A program made the position numbers and the translations under genes. Below, in pieces: positions 29,324 to 37,185 of a stretch of 39,926 bases of DNA (positions are counted from its first letter, which is position 1; each line of letters begins with the position of its first letter). The stretch comes from Synechococcus sp. ARS1019 (GTDB lineage Bacteria > Cyanobacteriota > Cyanobacteriia > PCC-6307 > Cyanobiaceae). The notes beneath the pieces are model-generated. The model ran no database searches. It was not told the DNA's origin and saw nothing but the letters and a program-made list of their open reading frames with translations. The DNA is taken from contig NZED01000027.1 in the NCBI GenBank assembly GCA_002690325.1, positions 59,202 through 99,127 of the forward strand, given 5' to 3'.

Positions 29324-30838
29324 ATGAATACCGAAATCATTCTGACTCTCTGCATCTTTTTGCCGGCTGTGATCGGCTTTGCTGGATGTGTTTTCCCTAA
29401 GCCTTTCTTGTGGCTCTCTGGACTTGTATTGTCTGGTTATTCTTATTTTGCGTTGGTTGCCTTTCGTCAGGATCTTGAGTTTTCCTATCGACTCGTTGGT
29501 TTAGGTGGCATTGAATTTTCTTGGGACTCTTATAGTTTTCCAATGATCTTCGGAGCCTCTATCGCTCTGCTGATTACATTTTCTCTGTTTTCATCAAGAT
29601 TTTCTCATTATTTTTATCAAGTTTGCATGGTGCTGTTGACAGCACTGATGATTTCTTTCACGACAGTTGATCTTGTTAGCTTATTTATCGCCCTGGAATT
29701 AACGGGTTTCTCAGCTTTCTTGCTAATCGCCGATCGGAACGACAAAAGATCTCTGTTTAATGCATTCCAGTACTTGATCGGAGGTGGATTAGCGATGTTG
29801 ATCTACCTCGTTGGTGTTGTTCAGGCATTTACTTTCTCTGGAAGCTTTTTGCTCGCAGATCTCGTTAAAGCTCCTCCGACAGCAATTTGTTTGATCATTG
29901 CTGGACTTCTGACCAAGGCAGGAGTTTTTCTTTGTGGTCTTTGGGTTCCCAATATTTACTCCCATGCGAATTGCCAGTCGTCATCAATTTTGGCTGGTTG
30001 TGTGACCTGTGCTGGTATTGCTCCCATCGCACGGCTCAGCCAGGCCCTCACTCCAATTGCGGATTCAATGGTTGTGGTGGGTGTGCTCAGTGGTGTGATT
30101 GCGGCTGTTTATGCGGTTTTTGAACGGGAAAGTGGTCGTGCGCTTGGTTGGAGTTCTGTATCACAACTCGGCTTGGCCATGTTGTCTCCCTCCTATGCCT
30201 GCCTTTATGCCATGCAGCATGGCATTTGTAAGGCACTTCTTTTCTCAACTCTTCACGCTCACGATCGGGACGAATCTGATTCTGATCATCTCCAACATTC
30301 TGTATCCCAAGCCACAAAATCGTCTACGTCGGAACTGCTCAGAGTTGTGGTTTTTTGCCTCGCTTCACTGTCCATTATGGGCTTCCCATTATTGGCTGGA
30401 TTCATCACAAAAAACCTATTGAAATATGATCTACCCTATCAAGCAGACATTATATTCAATACATCTGCATTGTTAACATCAACTGTGTATGTTCGATTGA
30501 TTTATGACCGCTTGCTTGCCTACCGACACCACTTGAAGTTGTATCCATTTTCGCGCGAAAAGTTTTTCGAAAACCTTCCTCATTTTTCCAATATTGTATT
30601 GATCACTTCATCTGTTTTTCTTGTTTGCTTTTCCTTGCAGGATTTCGAACTTTACAAGTACGTCAATATTCAATCCGCCTTTGTTGCGGCAATGATCGGA
30701 GTGATTATGTTTGTATCAGTCAAAGGAATTCAGGCTGGAGAGTTTGTGAAGCCAGTCACTAAAACAATCGACTTGGTTGGAGCTCCATTCTTGGTTGCAG
30801 CATTGCTGCTTGCTAATCTTCTTTACTTCAAAATCTAA
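29324..30838 (+). CDS. mrpD: Mrp-type antiporter subunit D (NuoN/NuoM-like)
   Basis: Multi-TM protein with FIALELTGFSAFLLIA, GLLTKAGVFLCGLWVPNIYSHA. Confidence 0.88.
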   Translation: MNTEIILTLCIFLPAVIGFAGCVFPKPFLWLSGLVLSGYSYFALVAFRQDLEFSYRLVGLGGIEFSWDSYSFPMIFGASIALLITFSLFSSRFSHYFYQVCMVLLTALMISFTTVDLVSLFIALELTGFSAFLLIADRNDKRSLFNAFQYLIGGGLAMLIYLVGVVQAFTFSGSFLLADLVKAPPTAICLIIAGLLTKAGVFLCGLWVPNIYSHANCQSSSILAGCVTCAGIAPIARLSQALTPIADSMVVVGVLSGVIAAVYAVFERESGRALGWSSVSQLGLAMLSPSYACLYAMQHGICKALLFSTLHAHDRDESDSDHLQHSVSQATKSSTSELLRVVVFCLASLSIMGFPLLAGFITKNLLKYDLPYQADIIFNTSALLTSTVYVRLIYDRLLAYRHHLKLYPFSREKFFENLPHFSNIVLITSSVFLVCFSLQDFELYKYVNIQSAFVAAMIGVIMFVSVKGIQAGEFVKPVTKTIDLVGAPFLVAALLLANLLYFKI

Positions 30839-31284
30839 TGACTAATTTCATTCGTTATTTGCTAACAGTTGCTTTCAAGTTTCTTTGTTGGTTCTTGATT
30901 ACTGGTAGTTTGCAAACTTCTAATGTCATTCTAGGTTTGGTTGTTTGTGTGATTTTGCCACCTGGTTCTTACAAGAATCTTCAGGTTAAGGCGATTCTTC
31001 CTGAGTTGATCGCGTCCCTTTCTTTGCCATATGCAATGATTAAGGAAAGTGTTGAGTTAATGCTAATAAATAAGCCTAAAGATCATTTTGTTGTCGAAGA
31101 GGCCAGTGCGTATGCGAAGAAAGGGTCTATCTTCGCAGGATTTATTGACTTGTTTCGCATTACATTTACGCCAATGTCCCTTGTCACTAGAAGATTAAAC
31201 GCCTCACAATGGAGGGTCCATACGGTCAAAAATTTTCATCAGTCCGATGATCCTTCATCATCGTACCAGGAGGTGAGCTCATGA
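30838..31284 (+). CDS. mrpE: Mrp-type antiporter subunit E
   Basis: Two N-terminal TM helices, soluble C-terminal half; position between D and F; ATG overlaps the previous stop. Confidence 0.8.
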   Translation: MTNFIRYLLTVAFKFLCWFLITGSLQTSNVILGLVVCVILPPGSYKNLQVKAILPELIASLSLPYAMIKESVELMLINKPKDHFVVEEASAYAKKGSIFAGFIDLFRITFTPMSLVTRRLNASQWRVHTVKNFHQSDDPSSSYQEVSS

Positions 31285-31559
31285 ATATGTTTACTGATCT
31301 CCATCCCCAATTTTTTGAGCTCCTGGTTATTTATATAATGCTGTTGATTAGTTTTATCCCCTTACTTGCCGTTGCTCGATCAAATGATATGCCGACGAGG
31401 ATTGCGGTGGCGTCTAGTTTCAGTACCAAATTAGCCATGATGATCCTTGTGTTTGGCATCTATCGTGGTGATTGGATGATTGCATGTATTGGTGCATTCG
31501 TTTTAATTGTTGGTGATGCCGGCATGTTGATCCTCTCTTTAATGGAGATGGAAATATGA
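31281..31559 (+). CDS. mrpF: Mrp-type antiporter subunit F
   Basis: 92 aa, three TM helices, RIAVASSFSTKLAMMILVFGIYRGDWM; ATGA overlap with the preceding gene. Confidence 0.82.
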   Translation: MNMFTDLHPQFFELLVIYIMLLISFIPLLAVARSNDMPTRIAVASSFSTKLAMMILVFGIYRGDWMIACIGAFVLIVGDAGMLILSLMEMEI

Positions 31560-31843
31560 CATTATTACCTCTCATCGGAAAGGCCGTCGAAATTACATTG
31601 ATGGCTTTAGGTCTCCTCTTTTGGTTATGGGGAACATTGCCCATTTTGAATAAAAGGCATAGCCTTTTTTATAAATTGCACACGCTGACGGTTTCCGATA
31701 CCGTTGGATCGCTATGTATTTTAACTGCGCTGATTATCCATTCTCCGTCTAACTGGGTTTTGATTGTCACAGCCGGTATTTCATTGTCTCTCTGGAATAC
31801 CTTTTTTAGCTTTATTCTTGGAAGTGCAGCTGACCGATCATGA
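31556..31843 (+). CDS. mrpG: Mrp-type antiporter subunit G
   Basis: LFWLWGTLPILNKRHSLFYKLHTLTVSDTVGSLCILTALII, typical MnhG pattern. Confidence 0.85.
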   Translation: MTLLPLIGKAVEITLMALGLLFWLWGTLPILNKRHSLFYKLHTLTVSDTVGSLCILTALIIHSPSNWVLIVTAGISLSLWNTFFSFILGSAADRS

Positions 31844-32394
31844 ACACGACTGATTACTCGGCTACAGCTCTTCTGCTCCCTTTTGAGCTTCTTCTACCAC
31901 TTCTTGGCATTCTTCTTGTTCGCACTCAGTCACCAACTAATGGACTAATTTATCGTTCATTTCTTGGCAGTATTGCTGCTTTGATTTTTGCTGTCATCGG
32001 TGCCCCTGATGTGGCCTTGACAGAGGTGCTGATTGGTACCCTCCTTTCAATGTTGCTTTACATTGTTACCATTAGATCTTGTTACACAGTAGTGATGATG
32101 CAGGATTCTTCTGCACCGCCTGAGAAAGAAACTTGGAATCATTTGCTAGAAGTATTTAACGAGCTGCATTTAAAAGCGAGTTCAAAAGATTTCATCAACT
32201 CATCTGAAGTTCCTGTCGATAAAATTTTCGAACAATTCAAAGGTCGATCTGGCTCTCCTCATGCATTTATTAGCAACCAAACACTATACGTTGAGTCTAA
32301 TGTTCTAAAAGACGAGATCTTGGATACGCATTATTACCAAAGTAATCCCTTCCTCAATTCAGTTGTTGTTTTAACCCCAGGAGGTGACCAATGA
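31840..32394 (+). CDS. MbhD-like (MrpA C-terminal, DUF4040) subunit with extra soluble C-terminal region
   Basis: GLIYRSFLGSIAALIFAVIGAPDVALTEVLIGTLLSMLLYIVTIR, then ~95 non-hydrophobic residues. Confidence 0.8.
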   Translation: MNTTDYSATALLLPFELLLPLLGILLVRTQSPTNGLIYRSFLGSIAALIFAVIGAPDVALTEVLIGTLLSMLLYIVTIRSCYTVVMMQDSSAPPEKETWNHLLEVFNELHLKASSKDFINSSEVPVDKIFEQFKGRSGSPHAFISNQTLYVESNVLKDEILDTHYYQSNPFLNSVVVLTPGGDQ

Positions 32395-33092
32395 GATTTG
32401 CATTACCGCGTTTTTCAAGCAATCAATTAAAGTCTGCCCTTTATCTTATTGCTATCACGACAGTCATGGTGATGCTCCTTTTTGCAGCACCAGATAATCC
32501 TAATCGTGATACACAAGTAATTGTTGACTATCTTTCTGATTACACCAATATTCCAAATACAGTTACATCGGTGATTCTTGGTACTCGCTTATTTGACACA
32601 ATCGGTGAAGTTACGGTTTTTACAATTGCTGGCTTGGGAGTGAAAATTCTTCTTCATGACGAGGAGGAGGAGTCTGATTTCATTGCGGTTCAAGAACCCA
32701 CCCTTGTGATGTTGCTGGATCTCGCGGCAATCCTCAGTGCATTTCTTGCTATCGATCTTGCACTCAAGGGCCATCTAACGCCTGGCGGTGGCTTTGCTTC
32801 TGGAGTCTCTGGAGCCACGTCGATCACCTTATTAATGGTGACTGGACGTTTAAAGCAAGTTGAACAGTTCTATTTCAAATCTAATGCAGCCGCACTCGAG
32901 AAGTTTGCTGTTATTTGTTTTGTACTAACAGCGTTGGCGACATTTATTGGATTTGTTGATCCAAGTTCTCTATTTGCAACTATTCCTCCTCAAATTTATC
33001 TTCCTGCTCTTAATATCATCGCTGCGTTAAAGGTCACCATTGGCTCGTGGTCAATTCTTCGCTTCTTTATTTTGAGCCGAGGTTTAATGTGA
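32391..33092 (+). CDS. mrpB: MbhE-MnhB fusion (MrpA C-terminal/MrpB) antiporter subunit
   Basis: VILGTRLFDTIGEVTVFTIAGLGVKILL (MbhE-like), LDLAAILSAFLAIDLALKGHLTPGGGFASGV (MnhB-like). Confidence 0.85.
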   Translation: MRFALPRFSSNQLKSALYLIAITTVMVMLLFAAPDNPNRDTQVIVDYLSDYTNIPNTVTSVILGTRLFDTIGEVTVFTIAGLGVKILLHDEEEESDFIAVQEPTLVMLLDLAAILSAFLAIDLALKGHLTPGGGFASGVSGATSITLLMVTGRLKQVEQFYFKSNAAALEKFAVICFVLTALATFIGFVDPSSLFATIPPQIYLPALNIIAALKVTIGSWSILRFFILSRGLM

Positions 33093-33098
33093 TTATCT

Positions 33099-33878
33099 AT
33101 GGAATTTTACCAGTCTGATCGATGGTATTTTGGAGATTATAAAGGAGGTCTCCCCGGTAAAAATTACTCATTCCTTCTTTATGTTGTTATTCTGCTTCTG
33201 CTCGTTCAGATTTCCTTGACGACTGAGCAAACTTTAAAAACTGACTCGATCACGATATGGTTGGATTTTGCTCTTGAGTTGATCGAAATATTCTTTGTTA
33301 GTGATTATATTGGTAAGCTCACGAATAGTTGGTCGAAGTCTGATTACAGAGCAAAGGATGTTCTTCCAATCCTCCTTTCAGCTCCTGCAATTGCAGACTT
33401 TGTGGTCTTAATGATTTTGGTGACTAATAAATTTGACAATGATTCGATCATCGTGATTGGCTCTTATATTATCAAGATGTCCGTATCAATTTACTACTCG
33501 AGTTTTAGGAAAATTCTAGACCGACTTTATTTTATTGTTGCAGACTCGCCTGCTAGAACATTTTTCCCTGTTGTTCTTCTTTCGATTGTCACTTATATCT
33601 TTTCCGTTCTGATGTATATTGTTGAACGTTTTAATGATCCTGAGCATTTTGGGTCAATTGTTCGTTCGTTCTGGTTTTCTATTGTTACTGTTACCACAAT
33701 TGGATACGGGGATGTAACCCCTCCAACTGCGATTGGTAAATGTTTGGCAGTTGCCTTTGGTATTTTAGGGATTGTCTGTATTGCTTTGCTAACGGCGAAT
33801 ATCCTTGACGCGAACGGCCGTTTCGAGCGTCTTCAAGAGACCAAGGAAGGTCCAGAAGCTGACGCTTCTCGTGCGTAA
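33099..33878 (+). CDS. Six-TM K+ channel-like protein
   Basis: SFWFSIVTVTTIGYGDVTPPTAIGKCLAVAFGILGIVCIALLTANIL: TIGYGD filter with flanking helices. Confidence 0.9.
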   Translation: MEFYQSDRWYFGDYKGGLPGKNYSFLLYVVILLLLVQISLTTEQTLKTDSITIWLDFALELIEIFFVSDYIGKLTNSWSKSDYRAKDVLPILLSAPAIADFVVLMILVTNKFDNDSIIVIGSYIIKMSVSIYYSSFRKILDRLYFIVADSPARTFFPVVLLSIVTYIFSVLMYIVERFNDPEHFGSIVRSFWFSIVTVTTIGYGDVTPPTAIGKCLAVAFGILGIVCIALLTANILDANGRFERLQETKEGPEADASRA

Positions 33879-34035
33879 GCGAATTCGTTTCTTCGTTTGT
33901 GGATGGGCTGCCTCTGCCAATATTGGTTGATGTCCTGCTTTCTTCGTGTGACGTGACTTAATTGTTGTTTGCTTTTCTGGAATGGTCGATTAGAATTTTG
34001 ATGTTGGTTGTTTGTCATTTGTTTGACTGCATATC

Positions 34036-34884
34036 ATGATTTCACCGATGGCCAAGATGGTTAAATTTCTTTTGTGTTTTGCATTAATATTCAGCTCTGT
34101 TCTCCCTGTGTCGGCTGCAGAGAATTTATTTATTGATGGCATCCAGAAGCGTGGGGTTTTGAAGGTGGGTATTCCTTCTTACAACACACCACCTGCTTAT
34201 TACATCGATAAAGACTCAGAGCAATTGAAGGGTTATGACATTGATATTGCCCGTGACTTGGCTAACGAGTTAGGCGTTGATGTTCAGTTTGATCGAACTT
34301 CCGAAGATTTAAACACCCTTGTTCGTCGCGTTGGTGCTGGCGATTTTGATATGGCAATTGGAAAGCTTGGGCTTAATTATAAGCGAATGTTTAATGCCTA
34401 CCCAGTTCATTACTTGAATTTCAGACATGCCTTATTGGCCAACCGGACGTTCGTCTCATCTTTATCATCTGAGCCTGGTAATTCGGAATTTGCCGAAGCT
34501 CTGAAGAACTCCAATATTAAAATTGCTTCTTTGGCGAAATCAATTTGGGAAGTAGAAACGGCTACGAATTTCCCGAACGCTACTTATGTTGGCTATCCAG
34601 ACTGGGCAGCTTGTCAACAGGCTCTTTTTGATGGTGATGTTGATGCGATTTACCGAGATATGACTGAAATCAAGCCTTTGGTTTATGCCAAGCCAGAGTT
34701 GATTATTGATTACGTGCCGATTTTATTTGACGACATAGTTGACAAGAAGTCAATCTATTTATCAAAAGACGGATACGTCAACTTCACCAAATTTATCAAA
34801 TTCTATATCTCCAAAGAATGGGGTCAAGTTAAGTCTGACTCAGACATTCTTGAAGAATACAAAGACGTTTACTCAGCTTCTTGA
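34036..34884 (+). CDS. Periplasmic solute-binding protein, family 3 (SBP_bac_3-like)
   Basis: Signal peptide MVKFLLCFALIFSSVLPVSAAE; IQKRGVLKVGIPSYNTPPAYYIDKDSEQLKGYDIDIARDLANELGVDVQFDR. Confidence 0.9.
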   Translation: MISPMAKMVKFLLCFALIFSSVLPVSAAENLFIDGIQKRGVLKVGIPSYNTPPAYYIDKDSEQLKGYDIDIARDLANELGVDVQFDRTSEDLNTLVRRVGAGDFDMAIGKLGLNYKRMFNAYPVHYLNFRHALLANRTFVSSLSSEPGNSEFAEALKNSNIKIASLAKSIWEVETATNFPNATYVGYPDWAACQQALFDGDVDAIYRDMTEIKPLVYAKPELIIDYVPILFDDIVDKKSIYLSKDGYVNFTKFIKFYISKEWGQVKSDSDILEEYKDVYSAS

Positions 34885-36212
34885 TCTCTGTCATGACATT
34901 CTCTTCTTTTGCTGAACTTCTTCAACGTGCTCGTTCACCAAGAAGTTTCTTCCTGTTTATTCTTCCACTCTCGATTGTTCTTGGAACAGTCCTCCCTGAT
35001 ACAGCCGCACCAGTCCTCAATAGCGCCGGACTTGCCTTAGTCCAGCTGATTGCTTTTCCGGCGATCCCGCTGGTTCTCTCTGCTGTGATGATTTCTATCT
35101 CCAATATCTTTGCAAGTCGGGGAGGCGGTTCTTCTGATCAATTTCGTTTCGCTCGACGTTTCTCAGTTTCTCTTCTTTTAGTCGTTGTTTTTGCGGCTTT
35201 CCTTGCCACCTTGCTTTCGATCTACCAAGGCCCAGGGATCTTGTCCCCTGATGGCAAGTTATCGATTGGTCGTTTCATGCTCGATAGTACCGATATCCGC
35301 ATTTCGTCTGCTGCGGTTGCAGCGACTGAACAGGCCAATAGCCAGTTTTGGCTCCAAACATTGTTGCCCAATAATCTGCTCGGCGATGCTTCAGCTAGTC
35401 GAACTCTACGAGTGATTACTGGCTCGATTCTGGCCGGAGTCGCGATGTCGAGGTTGCAGCCGTCGATCACCAAACCTTTGATTGGTGTGTTGCGGAGCAT
35501 CAATAGCACCTCGGTTCAGCTTCTCAATATTGTTCTGAATCTTGCCCCACTTGTTCTAATCTTTTTAATCGCTGGTGCTGTTTCAACCATTAATGCAGAA
35601 ATTGTTGTTGCGCTATTGAATTTTACGATCTGCGTGTTTCTAGCAGCAGTCGCTTCTCTCGGTATCTCACGTCTTGTTTTTAGGCGATTTACCAGTACTA
35701 AAGAACGTTCAACACTTTCAGAGAATCCAATCGATTCGGTCTTTCTTCTCGCATTCTCGACTGGTTCAAGCATGTCCTCTTATTCGTTGATGTTTGAGAC
35801 GATGAAGGGAATGGGACGTGATGAGTCAGAGGTTGAAGCATCGGCATCCTTGAGTTTACTGATTTCTCAAATTGGCAATATTACTTATAGTGTTATTGCT
35901 ATTATGTTCGCTCTCAATCTTTATAACGTTCCGCTTTCGCCGACAACGCTGCTTCAAGTGATGATCTTGGGCATCGTGACCGGCATCTCGGCTGCTGGTC
36001 TTGAGGGTGTGTCTGTCGTACCAACCATTGCAGCAGCTCTGTTGTTTTTTCAGGTGCCGTCGCCTCCAGTCTTGGTGCTTTTGATTGCGATTGACCCTTT
36101 GCTGACCCTACCTCGTGCAGCGACAACGAGCGCTCTGGCCATGGCCATTACGACGATTGCTTCTCAGCGTGAGCAGTCGTCTCAATCGTTCGACGACGCT
36201 GCTTCATCCTGA
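34881..36212 (+). CDS. Divergent SDF/DAACS-family (dicarboxylate/amino-acid:cation) symporter-like protein
   Basis: Multi-TM; LLAFSTGSSMSSYSLMFETMKGMG (HP1-like), ISQIGNITYSVIA, LLIAIDPLLTLPRAATTSALAMAITTIAS (TM8-like). TTG 34881 or ATG 34893 start. Confidence 0.82.
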   Translation: MISVMTFSSFAELLQRARSPRSFFLFILPLSIVLGTVLPDTAAPVLNSAGLALVQLIAFPAIPLVLSAVMISISNIFASRGGGSSDQFRFARRFSVSLLLVVVFAAFLATLLSIYQGPGILSPDGKLSIGRFMLDSTDIRISSAAVAATEQANSQFWLQTLLPNNLLGDASASRTLRVITGSILAGVAMSRLQPSITKPLIGVLRSINSTSVQLLNIVLNLAPLVLIFLIAGAVSTINAEIVVALLNFTICVFLAAVASLGISRLVFRRFTSTKERSTLSENPIDSVFLLAFSTGSSMSSYSLMFETMKGMGRDESEVEASASLSLLISQIGNITYSVIAIMFALNLYNVPLSPTTLLQVMILGIVTGISAAGLEGVSVVPTIAAALLFFQVPSPPVLVLLIAIDPLLTLPRAATTSALAMAITTIASQREQSSQSFDDAASS

Positions 36213-37090
36213 GCCTGTGTTGAGTCCTGCGGTTTTAATCTTGATTTTGCACTGATTAAACTCGCGGTCAGGATCAGGATTCCCCCTAGGGCTGTTGTTC
36301 CGTTGATTTGTTCGTTAAACCAAAGCCATCCCCACAATGCAGCAAATAGAACTTGGACATAATTAATCGTTGTTGCTTGTCCTGCTGGTAAGCGTCTTAA
36401 CCCTTCCGTCACCCAAATTTGTCCAAGTTGCGTGAGGATTCCAACCCCCAATAACCAAAACAGTTCCGTTGCTGTTGGCATCACTCCGTGACGAACAACA
36501 CCTGGCACTGTTGCCGGTATGGAGATCAATGGGAAATAAAAAATAATGACGAGGGGATGCTCGGTCACGCTCAGTTTTCGTACACAGACGTAAGCCATGG
36601 CTGTGCAAAATGCTCCAGCGATTGCGATTAATGCTGGCAGCGTTGGTAATCCCTCTCCAGCCTGGCCAACCCAGCCTGGTTGAACCACCATTGCGACACC
36701 AATCCAACCGATTGGTAACGCAAGAAGAATCATCTTTCCCAGTTGTTCTTTTAGCAGCAACGCTGCGGCTCCAGCCGTGAACGTCGGATAGGTGTATTGG
36801 AGAACAGTGGCTGATCCCAGTGGTAGTGCTGCGATGGCATAAAAGAAACACAGCAGAGCTACCGTCCCTGCCGTTCCGCGCACCAGCAACCCGACCTTGT
36901 CTTGACCCCATGGCGACAGGCCAAGACGTCTGATGGCGATTGACGTTATTAAGAGGCTGATGATGGCCCTGGCAAAAACGATTTCCTCGACCGGGAGTCG
37001 TCCCCCCAACTGTTTGACGCAGACCGTCATCAGACTGAAGGCCAGTCCGCTCAGGACAAGTGCCCTGGTCCCCTTCTGTGCATTCCCCAT
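36182..37090 (-). CDS. EamA/DMT-family transporter
   Basis: Ten TM helices, two EamA-like repeats; LGSATVLQYTYPTFTAGAAALLLKEQL, RLPAGQATTINYVQVLFAALWGWLWFNEQ. Confidence 0.9.
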   Translation of the reverse strand: MGNAQKGTRALVLSGLAFSLMTVCVKQLGGRLPVEEIVFARAIISLLITSIAIRRLGLSPWGQDKVGLLVRGTAGTVALLCFFYAIAALPLGSATVLQYTYPTFTAGAAALLLKEQLGKMILLALPIGWIGVAMVVQPGWVGQAGEGLPTLPALIAIAGAFCTAMAYVCVRKLSVTEHPLVIIFYFPLISIPATVPGVVRHGVMPTATELFWLLGVGILTQLGQIWVTEGLRRLPAGQATTINYVQVLFAALWGWLWFNEQINGTTALGGILILTASLISAKSRLKPQDSTQAQDEAASSND

Positions 37091-37185
37091 GATCGCTGAG
37101 GTTCTGTCCCGACGATTTCACCGCTCCGAGCTTGTCAGACCTTCGTTGTCTGGACTGATTGCCGTCGATCCATCAGACTCCTGCC

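Noticed and set aside
34036-34884. SBP as part of an ordinary ABC amino-acid importer
   Set aside because: No permease or ATPase gene in the surrounding co-oriented genes; the overlapping neighbour is an SDF-type carrier.
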